Shown piece after piece: positions 1 to 4,924 of a DNA stretch of 10,083 bases. Both the position numbers and the translations under genes were made by a program. Position 1 is the stretch's first letter, and each line of letters opens with the position of its first letter. The stretch is from contig DAOWIN010000135.1 in the NCBI GenBank assembly GCA_030640885.1, positions 1-10,083 of the forward strand, given 5' to 3'. The DNA comes from Candidatus Omnitrophota bacterium (GTDB lineage Bacteria; Omnitrophota; 4484-213). The notes beneath the pieces are model-generated. The model did not search any database and was not told the origin of the DNA. It saw only the letters and a program-made list of their open reading frames with translations.

Positions 1-18
1 AGTAAAAGCGGAAGGCTC

Positions 19-106
19 CAAGCCACAGGCTGCAAGTTTCAAGTAAGATTAAGATGAAGTCTTTCTTTTTCTTGCCTGTAGCTTGTAACTTGTTAGCTTG
101 CAACTT
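19..106 (+). repeat. Heptamer array with opposing arm in the rpsL leader
   Basis: From 19 to 46 four words follow each other in a 7-nt register (caagcca, caggctg, caagttt, caagtaa). From 71 to 106 the complementary strand carries related words (caagcta, caagtta, caagcta, caggcaa), with one extra base breaking the register. Positions 71-85 can pair with 19-36 with one wobble and a 2-nt bulge, so the transcript can form a hairpin just before rpsL. The array ends about 5 nt before the start codon, and no SD sequence lies between them. The same word family recurs at 8779-8906. The function is unknown. Confidence 0.7.
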
Positions 107-111
107 AAATA

Positions 112-495
112 ATGCCCACTATTAACCAATTAATTCGTAAAGGAAGAAAAAAATCGAAAAAAGAAAGTAAAAGCCCAGCCTTAAAGAATTGTGCTTTTAG
201 AAGAGGGGTTTGTCTTCAAGTTAAAACCCAAACGCCTAAAAAACCTAATTCAGCACTGCGCAAGGTGGCTCGTGTGCGTTTAAGCAATGGGATAGAGGTA
301 ACTGCTTATATTCCCGGAATTGGGCATAATTTGCAAGAGCATTCGATTGTTACCGTTAGAGGAGGAAGGGTAAAGGATTTACCCGGGGTAAGGTATCATA
401 TCGTGCGTGGGAGCAGGGATACCGCGGGTGTAGAGAACAGAAAAAAAGGGCGTTCAAAATATGGGGCAAAGCGTCCCAAAAAGGACAAGGCTTAA
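112..495 (+). CDS. rpsL: 30S ribosomal protein S12
   Basis: This is the small-subunit protein at the decoding centre, which monitors codon–anticodon pairing. The 127-residue product matches the usual bacterial length. The conserved core TPKKPNSALRK is at residues 41-51 and GGRVKDLPG at 84-92. K43 and K88, the classical streptomycin-resistance positions, are both lysine, so the target looks drug-sensitive. D89, the residue that is methylthiolated in some bacteria, is present. C27 and C34 match the usual bacterial cysteines. The start codon follows an AT-rich stretch with no recognisable SD sequence and a repeat-derived hairpin. rpsG follows after 46 nt, the normal pairing of the str operon, but fusA and tuf do not follow rpsG. 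Identification is certain. Confidence 0.98.
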   Translation: MPTINQLIRKGRKKSKKESKSPALKNCAFRRGVCLQVKTQTPKKPNSALRKVARVRLSNGIEVTAYIPGIGHNLQEHSIVTVRGGRVKDLPGVRYHIVRGSRDTAGVENRKKGRSKYGAKRPKKDKA

Positions 496-541
496 TATAG
501 TTTAAAACAGATGCGAGAGGTTAAATCGCAATGTTATTAAA

Positions 542-1039
542 ATGAGACGAAGAAAAGCGACAAAAAGAAAAACCCAACCCGATTTGAAATACAATAGCAA
601 ATTGGTGAGCAGATTTATTAACATAATAATAATTGATGGAAAAAAAAGCGTAGCTGAAAAAATAGTTTATGATTCCTTCCAAATAATTGAAAAAAAAGCT
701 GAGGATATTTCCGAACAAGAAGGGGGCAAGAAGCCAAAGGATTTATTTATTTTCCAGAAGGCAGTAGAAAATGTGCGTCCTTTGCTGGAGGTTCGTCCGC
801 GACGGATTGGCGGAGCTACTTATCAAGTTCCCATGGAAGTAAAGCAAGAACGCGGTTTTACCCTTGCTTTACGCTGGATAAGAGATTTTGCTCGTAAGAG
901 AAAAGGCAAGCCAATGCAGGAAAAGCTAGCCCAAGAAATTTTAGATGCTTATCATAGGCAAGGTGCGGCAATCAAAAAAAGGGACAATATGCATAGAATG
1001 GCCGAGTCGAATCGTGCATTTGCTCATTTTAGATGGTGA
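542..1039 (+). CDS. rpsG: 30S ribosomal protein S7
   Basis: This primary 16S rRNA-binding protein organises the 3' (head) domain of the small subunit. The product has 165 residues against about 156 in most bacteria. The extra length is mainly a charged insertion around residues 54-66, in the loop between the DSFQIIEKK helix and the FQKAVENVRPLLEVRPRR motif. Further hallmarks are RRIGGATYQVPMEV at 87-100, ALRWIRDFARKR near 109-120, and the end HRMAESNRAFAHFRW. The gene starts at an ATG with no SD at normal spacing; a GAGAGG at 515-520 is about 21 nt away, too far to act normally. It is co-directional with rpsL. It is the last gene before the tRNA-Trp spacer, where fusA would normally follow. 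Confidence 0.98.
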   Translation: MRRRKATKRKTQPDLKYNSKLVSRFINIIIIDGKKSVAEKIVYDSFQIIEKKAEDISEQEGGKKPKDLFIFQKAVENVRPLLEVRPRRIGGATYQVPMEVKQERGFTLALRWIRDFARKRKGKPMQEKLAQEILDAYHRQGAAIKKRDNMHRMAESNRAFAHFRW

Positions 1040-1040
1040 A

Positions 1041-1067
1041 CTTAATTTTGGCAAAGCCAAAGTTGAG
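1041..1067 (+). other. Stem-loop directly after the rpsG stop codon
   Basis: Positions 1041-1052 pair with 1056-1067 around an AAA loop, giving 12 consecutive pairs of which two are G-U. It begins 2 nt after the rpsG stop. No T-run follows, so it is not a canonical intrinsic terminator. It could stabilise the 3' end of the rpsL-rpsG message or mark a processing point ahead of the tRNA; that role is inferred. Confidence 0.5.
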
Positions 1068-1073
1068 TAAATT

Positions 1074-1229
1074 CCAAGCACCAAGCACCAAATAACAAAC
1101 AAATCACAAGCTCCAAATTACAATGATCTAAACAAAGAAAAATATTTAAGGTGATTGTTTTGGTTATTTGGTCATTGAGATTTGGTCCGCCTCAGGCGGA
1201 TGGGATTTGTTATTTGTAATTTGGGATTT
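1074..1229 (+). repeat. Heptamer-periodic inverted array between rpsG and trpT
   Basis: The left arm starts with ccaagca twice, then ccaaata and further A/C-rich words in a 7-nt register to about 1129. The right arm (1153-1229) keeps the register for 77 nt, or 11 words, such as tttggtc, attgaga, gttattt and gggattt (twice). A short palindrome at 1186-1200 falls inside it without disturbing the register. The arms are complementary: 1113-1123 pairs perfectly with 1214-1224, and 1087-1096 with 1163-1172. Only A/C-rich words are on the left and T/G-rich words on the right. I see no gene here, and no sign of fusA or tuf remnants. Confidence 0.75.
1186..1200 (+). repeat. Short palindrome tccgcctcaggcgga
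   Basis: This is a 6-bp stem with a 3-nt loop. A near-identical unit in the opposite orientation, with one substitution, is at 2181-2195. It looks like a small dispersed hairpin repeat. Confidence 0.6.
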
Positions 1230-1235
1230 ATAATA

Positions 1236-1309
1236 AGGAGCGTTGGTTAACGGCAAACCGCCGGTCTCCAAAACCGGGACTGCAGGTTCAATTCCTGTCG
1301 CTCCTGCCA
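1236..1309 (+). tRNA. trpT: tRNA-Trp (anticodon CCA), 3' CCA encoded
   Basis: A full cloverleaf can be drawn by hand. The acceptor stem 1236-1242 pairs with 1299-1305 in seven Watson-Crick pairs. The D stem is 1245-1248 with 1256-1259. The anticodon stem is 1261-1265 with 1273-1277, closing the loop CTCCAAA with anticodon CCA at 1268-1270. The T stem is 1282-1286 with 1294-1298, around a TTCAATT loop. The discriminator base is G1306, as usual for bacterial tRNA-Trp, and CCA is encoded at 1307-1309. A tRNA-Trp gene immediately before secE-nusG is a widespread bacterial arrangement, which supports the call. A tuf gene often precedes it, but here rpsG does. Confidence 0.97.
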
Positions 1310-1321
1310 AAAGAAGAAAAA

Positions 1322-1449
1322 CAGAAATCAGTCTACAGAAAACAGATAAGATAAAGATAAGAAAAATCAGTCTACTCTGTTCTTTATTTTCGGATTTCGT
1401 CATTCGGATTTCGGATTTCTGTTGACTGTTAACTGCAGACTGTTTTCTG
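1322..1449 (+). repeat. Heptamer array with opposing arm in the secE leader
   Basis: From 1322 to 1349 four words start cag or similar (cagaaat, cagtcta, cagaaaa, cagataa). From 1387 to 1449 nine consecutive heptamers keep perfect register, moving from the type atttcgg to the type ttgactg/ttttctg. Positions 1320-1329 pair perfectly with 1414-1423, and 1329-1338 pairs with 1433-1442 with one mismatch. The array ends 6 nt before the secE start, leaving no SD. No rpmG gene is present in this tRNA-secE gap, where many bacteria have one. Confidence 0.75.
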
Positions 1450-1455
1450 ATAGAA

Positions 1456-1638
1456 ATGCCTCAGACAAAAAGATTTTTTCAAGAAGTAAAAGGAGAATTA
1501 AAAAAGGTTTCTTGGCCAACAAGGTCGGAATTGATTAATTCTACAATTGCCGTAATTGTTGGAACAATTTTATTGGGAATTTTTATTGGCATTGTTGATT
1601 TTTTTCTTTCTCATATATTAGGAGTTTTTATCCGATGA
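1456..1638 (+). CDS. secE: Preprotein translocase subunit SecE
   Basis: This is the essential small membrane subunit that clamps SecY in the Sec translocon. The product has 60 residues, the short single-helix form typical of most bacteria, not the three-helix enterobacterial form. Residues 7-24 form the amphipathic cytoplasmic part, with the conserved FFQEVKGELKKVSWPTR signature. Residues about 28-52 are one hydrophobic membrane segment. The start has no SD and is preceded by a heptamer array. The stop overlaps the nusG start by 4 nt (ATGA), so the two genes are translationally coupled, as is common for this pair. Confidence 0.97.
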   Translation: MPQTKRFFQEVKGELKKVSWPTRSELINSTIAVIVGTILLGIFIGIVDFFLSHILGVFIR

Positions 1639-2162
1639 AGCAATGGTATGTAATTCACACCCAAACAGGTTATGAAGCGAGGGTGAAAGAGGGGTTGCGA
1701 AACAGAATTAGAGAGAGGCATGAAGAGGATTTTTTTTCTCAGATTTTAATTCCTGCTGAGGAAGTATCTGAGTTTAGAGGGAGAGAAAAAAAGATTATAC
1801 AGAAAAAACTTTTCCCCGGTTATATTTTAATTGAGATGGAATTAAATGATAAAACTTTAGATTTAGTAAAGAATGTGCCGGGGGTGAGCGGGTTTATCGG
1901 TTTTAAAAATGAACCTTTTTCTCTGCAGAAAAAAGAGATAGATACTGTTCTGAAACAATTAGAGAAGAAAAAAGAGAAGCCAAAACCAGAAATTGTTTTT
2001 CAGAAAGGGCAGGGAGTAAGGATAAAAGAGGGAGCATTTGCTAATTTCATGGGAACGATTGAGGGGATAGATGAAGAAAGAGATAGATTGAAAGTGAGCG
2101 TTTCTATGTTTGGGCGAGTGACCCCTTTAGAATTAGAGTATTGGCAAGTGGAGAAGATGTAA
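1635..2162 (+). CDS. nusG: Transcription termination/antitermination factor NusG
   Basis: NusG binds the RNA polymerase clamp and affects pausing, Rho termination and coupling to the ribosome. The 175-residue product has an N-terminal NGN domain (about 1-105) starting with the WYVIHTQTGYE motif and containing the conserved KLFPGYILIEM at 58-68. A Lys/Glu-rich linker near 108-118 leads to a C-terminal KOW domain beginning about residue 123, with KGQGVRIKEGAFANFMGTIE. An AGGAG at 1620-1624, inside the end of secE, lies 10 nt before the start and may assist initiation alongside the 4-nt overlap. The length is ordinary and there is no domain II insertion. Confidence 0.97.
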   Translation: MKQWYVIHTQTGYEARVKEGLRNRIRERHEEDFFSQILIPAEEVSEFRGREKKIIQKKLFPGYILIEMELNDKTLDLVKNVPGVSGFIGFKNEPFSLQKKEIDTVLKQLEKKKEKPKPEIVFQKGQGVRIKEGAFANFMGTIEGIDEERDRLKVSVSMFGRVTPLELEYWQVEKM

Positions 2163-2180
2163 CATCAATGCAAAATGCAA

Positions 2181-2195
2181 TCCGTCTGAGGCGGA
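2181..2195 (-). repeat. Second copy of the short palindrome, opposite orientation
   Basis: The + strand reads tccgtctgaggcgga, which is the reverse complement of 1186-1200 with one substitution. Stem pairing is kept by a G-U pair, and flanking bases extend it to 7 bp. It sits in the nusG-rplK spacer (2163-2240), which otherwise holds only a short gcgaa direct repeat and the rplK SD. Confidence 0.55.
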
Positions 2196-2230
2196 TTAAA
2201 ATTTACATTCTGACGACTGAGCGAAGCGAA

Positions 2231-2238
2231 GGAGGAGG
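2231..2238 (+). promoter_or_regulatory. Strong SD supporting the GTG start of rplK
   Basis: GGAGGAGG ends 2 nt before the GTG at 2241; its first GGAGG is 5 nt away. No upstream ATG gives an L11 N-terminus, and the protein aligns from VAKEIITKVKLQIPAGQ, so the GTG is accepted. Confidence 0.85.
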
Positions 2239-2240
2239 GA

Positions 2241-2696
2241 GTGGCTAAGGAAATTATAACGAAGGTTAAATTGCAGATTCCTGCTGGACAAGCAAACCCG
2301 GCGCCTCCCATAGGTCCTGCTTTGGGACAGCATGGCGTTAACATTATGGGATTTTGTAAGGAATTTAATGAAAAAACAAAGGGCAAAGAAGGATTGATTT
2401 TGCCAATTGTGTTGACTATCTATAAAGATAAATCTTTCGATTTTATCATCAAAAGTCCGCCAGCGGCAATTCTTCTAAAAAAGGCCTGCGGATTGGCAAA
2501 GGCTTCCGGTAATGTCGGCAAAGAGCAAATTGGAGAAGTAAGTAAGCAGGATGTAGAAGAAATCGCTAAAGTTAAGATGAATGATTTGAATGTTCGCGGC
2601 GATTTAGATGCGGCTATAAAAACTATTGCCGGAACAGCAAGAAGTATGGGGATAAAAATAAGAAGTCACCAGTCACCAGTCACAAGTCACAAGTAA
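2241..2696 (+). CDS. rplK: 50S ribosomal protein L11, with a repeat-encoded C-terminal tail
   Basis: L11 binds 23S rRNA at the GTPase-associated centre and forms the base of the stalk. It begins at GTG. The N-terminal domain has PAGQANPAPPIGPALGQHG at residues 14-32, the region contacted by thiostrepton-type drugs. The C-terminal RNA-binding domain ends with the conserved IAGTARSMGIK at about 129-139. Family members usually stop within a few residues of that point. Here about 11 more residues follow, ending SPVTSHK, and all of them come from the caccagt/cacaagt heptamer array at 2667-2694. The tail therefore looks like repeat DNA read into the gene, not a ribosomal element. rplA starts 7 nt after the stop. 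Confidence 0.97.
   Translation: MAKEIITKVKLQIPAGQANPAPPIGPALGQHGVNIMGFCKEFNEKTKGKEGLILPIVLTIYKDKSFDFIIKSPPAAILLKKACGLAKASGNVGKEQIGEVSKQDVEEIAKVKMNDLNVRGDLDAAIKTIAGTARSMGIKIRSHQSPVTSHK
2667..2694 (+). repeat. Four heptamers at the 3' end of rplK
   Basis: caccagt twice and cacaagt twice follow in perfect 7-nt register. They are translated as the L11 tail, and the TAA stop overlaps the array's end. Unlike the other arrays it has no opposing arm nearby, because rplA starts almost at once. Confidence 0.85.
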
Positions 2697-2703
2697 GAGA
2701 AAG

Positions 2704-3402
2704 ATGAAAAGGCAAAGTAAAAGAATCAAAGAATGTTATAAATCGGTAGATAAGAATAAGGTTTATGAGATAAAAGAAGCAATCGAAATTTTAAAGAAGA
2801 TTCCTCAGCCTAAGTTTGATCAAAGTGTGGAGCTTTCTTTTAAACTGGGTATTGAGGCTAAAAAAACAGAGCAGTTAGTGAGAGGAAATACCGTTTTACC
2901 CCATGGGACAGGCAAGGAGAAAAGGGTGTTGGTTTTTTGCGAAGATAAAAAAATAGCTCAAGAAGCCAAGAATGCCGGTGCTGAGTTTGTTGGTTTTAAG
3001 GAACTAATCGGAAAAATAGAAAAGGGGTGGTTAGAATTTGATGCGGTAATTTGTCCTCCTAATGTGATGCGTCAAGTAAGCAAATTAGGAAAGATTTTGG
3101 GGCCGCGGGGCTTAATGCCCAGTCCGAAGGCAGGTACGGTTACCAATGAAATAGCTGAAGCAGTAAAGGATGTAAGGAAAGGAAAAATAGAGTTTAAGAA
3201 CGATAAAGACGCTGGTATTCATCTTGCTGTGGGAAAAGTTTCTTTCTCACCAGAGAAGATAGAAAAAAATATTTTGCATTTGATAAAGGCCGTGAAAGAA
3301 AAAAAACCGTCCGCGGCAAAAGGGCAATATATTCAGGAAGCAGCTATTTCTACTACAATGGGGCCGGGGATGAAAATAATCTGTGATGCTCGGAGTTCTT
3401 AA
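2704..3402 (+). CDS. rplA: 50S ribosomal protein L1
   Basis: L1 forms the mobile side arm of the large subunit that helps release deacylated tRNA. In many bacteria it also represses the rplK-rplA message by binding its leader; I cannot point to such a site here. The product has 232 residues, the usual length. The signature VRGNTVLPHGTGKEKRV lies at 59-75, with KLGKILGPRGLMPSPKAGTVT at 127-147 and the C-terminal AAISTTMGPGMKI at 213-225. One small departure is N in VRGNTVLPHGTG, where the family usually has T or another residue. The SD is weak (purine-rich sequence after the rplK stop), so coupling to rplK is likely. A 268-nt gene-free spacer follows. Confidence 0.97.
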   Translation: MKRQSKRIKECYKSVDKNKVYEIKEAIEILKKIPQPKFDQSVELSFKLGIEAKKTEQLVRGNTVLPHGTGKEKRVLVFCEDKKIAQEAKNAGAEFVGFKELIGKIEKGWLEFDAVICPPNVMRQVSKLGKILGPRGLMPSPKAGTVTNEIAEAVKDVRKGKIEFKNDKDAGIHLAVGKVSFSPEKIEKNILHLIKAVKEKKPSAAKGQYIQEAAISTTMGPGMKIICDARSS

Positions 3403-3418
3403 GATAACCTTTTAGATA

Positions 3419-3643
3419 TAGGACTTTCGCGTTTGAGCATATACAGAAGTTTTGTATTTTTCGCTTTCTACTTTTTTCTTTACGCTAAAATCTGTATAAT
3501 AATAGCGTATAGCGTATAGAAAGATAAGAAACTATAAATTCCAATGTTTTTATTCTTTACTATCCGCTAAACCCGCCTGCTCCCTGTCGGAGGGCAGGCA
3601 AAACGCAAAACTTCTGATTTTAACCTGAAACGCGAAAGTCCTA
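3419..3643 (+). repeat. Large inverted repeat filling the rplA-rplJ spacer
   Basis: Positions 3419-3434 pair with 3628-3643 in 16 perfect pairs. Next, 3444-3454 pairs with 3606-3616 in 11 perfect pairs. Inside, 3464-3470 pairs with 3517-3523 (7 bp), and 3481-3487 can pair with either of two tandem tagcgta copies at 3503-3509 and 3510-3516. A further short hairpin (3575-3580 with 3594-3599) lies on the right. No ORF of note is present. The position corresponds to the rplJ leader, where L10-L12 autoregulation acts in other bacteria, but I do not recognise the known L10 leader fold. Confidence 0.75.
3495..3500 (+). promoter_or_regulatory. Possible -10 element (TATAAT) for rplJ-rplL
   Basis: A perfect TATAAT lies in the rplA-rplJ spacer, where an internal promoter is known in E. 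coli. The region about 17 nt upstream is a T-run with little resemblance to TTGACA. In this AT-rich repeat DNA the match may be chance. Confidence 0.2.
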
Positions 3644-3670
3644 AGATAATTATGCACAAGTTACAAAAGC

Positions 3671-4189
3671 ATGCCTAAAATCAGTTTCGAAAAAAAAGGG
3701 TTAGTTTCAGAAATAGCCAAAAAGGTTTCATCCTCAGCGGATTTGTTGGTTACTAATCACCAAAGATTAACCGTGGAGGAGATAGAAAAAATAAGGAAAG
3801 AGCTAAGTTCTATTTCGGCTTCTTATCTGGGGGTGAAAAATACCCTTTTTAAAATTGTTTTGAGGAAAAACAGGGAAGGGCTTTCTTTCGATTTAAATGG
3901 ACAAACAGGGGTTTGTTGTGGTAATAGCATTGAAGAATTGTCAAAGGTTTTGGTTAGTTTTAAAAAGAAGCATCCAAATCTTATTATTCAGGGTGGAATA
4001 ATCGGTAACGATTTTTTCCCTTCTCAATACATTGAAAAGGTTGCCATTTTACCATCCCGAGAAGTGCTAATTGCTATGTTTTCGGGTTTTCTTCAGTCTC
4101 CTTTAATTAATTTTGCTTGCTTGCTAAAGGAGCATTTGAGAAGATTGCTAAGAACAATAGAAGAAATAAAAAAACTGGATAGAAGTTGA
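3671..4189 (+). CDS. rplJ: 50S ribosomal protein L10
   Basis: L10 anchors the L7/L12 dimers to the ribosome next to L11. The 172-residue product is of normal length. Its N-terminal globular domain includes the conserved YLGVKNTLFKIVLRK at 52-66 (family pattern: vKNTL). The segment LPSREVLIAMFSGFLQSPL at 127-145 matches the usual LPSRE motif before the C-terminal helix. That helix, about 146-170, is the L12-binding spine. Two adjacent cysteines (82-83, GVCCGNS) are unusual but not at a functional position I know. The start has no convincing SD and is preceded by the long inverted repeat. The rplL SD lies 41 nt after the stop. Confidence 0.96.
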   Translation: MPKISFEKKGLVSEIAKKVSSSADLLVTNHQRLTVEEIEKIRKELSSISASYLGVKNTLFKIVLRKNREGLSFDLNGQTGVCCGNSIEELSKVLVSFKKKHPNLIIQGGIIGNDFFPSQYIEKVAILPSREVLIAMFSGFLQSPLINFACLLKEHLRRLLRTIEEIKKLDRS

Positions 4190-4230
4190 GTTAGAATCTT
4201 AAAAAAACATCCTGTTAAAGATCAGGGCAT

Positions 4231-4235
4231 GGAGG
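4231..4235 (+). promoter_or_regulatory. SD that decides the rplL start
   Basis: GGAGG lies 5 nt before the ATG at 4241. It overlaps the last base of an earlier in-frame ATG at 4229, which has no SD of its own. Initiation at 4241 is therefore favoured. Confidence 0.7.
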
Positions 4236-4240
4236 AAGCG

Positions 4241-4807
4241 ATGAGTGAGGAGAAAAAAGCTAAAGGGAAAAAGCAAGAAGAAGGAGCAAAAAAAGAGGTA
4301 AAGAAAAGCGTAACTGAACAGGACAAGGAGGTAAAAGTTTCCTCGGAAAAGCCAGCAGAGAAAGGAGAAGGGCAGGTTACTTTGGAAAAGAAAGAGGAAA
4401 AGAAAGAGGAAAAGAAAGAGCTATCCGTTAGTTCAAAACTGAAGGATATTATTGCGGTTATTGAGAAAATGACCTTAATGGAGCTTTCAGAATTGGTAAA
4501 AGCGTTAGAAGAAAAATTTGGCATTTCGGCGGCGGCGCCGATGATGTCTGCTCCGGGCGCTGTAGCCGCCTCTCCTAAGGAGGCTGCTGAAGAAAAAAGC
4601 AGTTTTGAAATAGTATTGTCAGCTATGGGGGACAAAAAGATTCAAGTGATTAAAGAAATTAGAGCAATTACTACCCTGGGATTAAAAGAAGCTAAGGATT
4701 TAGTAGAACAGGCGCCCAAAACAGTAAAAAAGGATGTTTCTAAAGAAGAGGCAGAAGAAATAAAGAAAAAATTAGAGGCTGTAGGGGCAAAGGTAGAGAT
4801 AAAATAA
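4241..4807 (+). CDS. rplL: 50S ribosomal protein L7/L12 with long charged N-terminal extension
   Basis: L7/L12 is the multi-copy stalk protein that recruits translational GTPases. From the start chosen here the product has 188 residues, against about 120-130 in the family; starting at 4229 would add four. The usual N-terminal dimerisation and L10-binding domain starts near residue 65 (SKLKDIIAVIEKMTLMELSELV). An Ala/Pro hinge follows (AAAPMMSAPGAVAAS), then the C-terminal factor-binding domain with IKEIRAITTLGLKEAKDLVE and the end AVGAKVEIK. The first 64 residues are an extension in which 35 are Lys or Glu. It includes three tandem EKKE units encoded by 4385-4420 and is probably disordered. 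An in-frame TTG at 4382 would give a product nearer normal length, but its only GGAG is about 14 nt away. The core identification is certain; the extension's translation is likely. Confidence 0.95.
   Translation: MSEEKKAKGKKQEEGAKKEVKKSVTEQDKEVKVSSEKPAEKGEGQVTLEKKEEKKEEKKELSVSSKLKDIIAVIEKMTLMELSELVKALEEKFGISAAAPMMSAPGAVAASPKEAAEEKSSFEIVLSAMGDKKIQVIKEIRAITTLGLKEAKDLVEQAPKTVKKDVSKEEAEEIKKKLEAVGAKVEIK
4385..4420 (+). repeat. Three tandem 12-nt units inside rplL
   Basis: gaaaagaaagag is present three times in a row without error, encoding EKKE three times. The period is a multiple of three, so copy-number change would keep the frame. Confidence 0.9.
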
Positions 4808-4808
4808 A

Positions 4809-4924
4809 GAGTTTATAAGATTAATAGAGTTCGTTGAGTTAATAGAGTTTATAGAGTTAATGGAGTCTATTGAGTTAAAACCCTATAAACCCAATAAACT
4901 TCAACGAACCCAACAAACCCAATT
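4809..4924 (+). repeat. 9-nt-period inverted array abutting rpoB
   Basis: Eight 9-mers run in perfect register from 4809 to 4880, mostly of the type gagttaata or gagtttata. From 4881 the complementary type takes over (ccctataaa, cccaataaa, cttcaacga, acccaacaa). The right arm pairs best with about 4827-4857, with several A-C mismatches and one bulge. The polarity is opposite to the heptamer arrays: G/T-rich words come first and C/A-rich words second. The array starts 2 nt after the rplL stop and runs to the rpoB ATG, leaving no SD. Confidence 0.8.

Noticed and set aside
1041..1067. Intrinsic terminator after rpsG
   Set aside because: The stem is good, but no T-run follows. It is kept only as a stem-loop.
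1074..1229. CRISPR array
   Set aside because: The units are 7 nt with no unique spacers between them and no cas genes nearby.
1207..1234. Good sigma-70-like promoter (TTGTTA, 16 nt, TATAAT) before tRNA-Trp
   Set aside because: The TATAAT ends 2 nt before the mature tRNA, so transcription would start inside the tRNA. The match arises from the repeat words.
1164..1425. Short open frames on both strands over the tRNA and its flanking arrays
   Set aside because: They cover a certain tRNA and heptamer repeats, and their translations match no family I recognise.
2163..2240. L1 autoregulatory binding site in the rplK leader
   Set aside because: Expected from E. coli, but I could not recognise the characteristic fold; only the short palindrome and SD are visible.
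3652..3678. Eight-codon upstream ORF overlapping the rplJ start
   Set aside because: It has no SD, its frame is unrelated, and a single short AT-rich frame of this size is expected by chance.
4222..4635. Long open frame on the minus strand opposite rplL
   Set aside because: It is a Ser/Phe-rich antisense reading of the GAA/AAG-rich extension of rplL, typical of a shadow frame.
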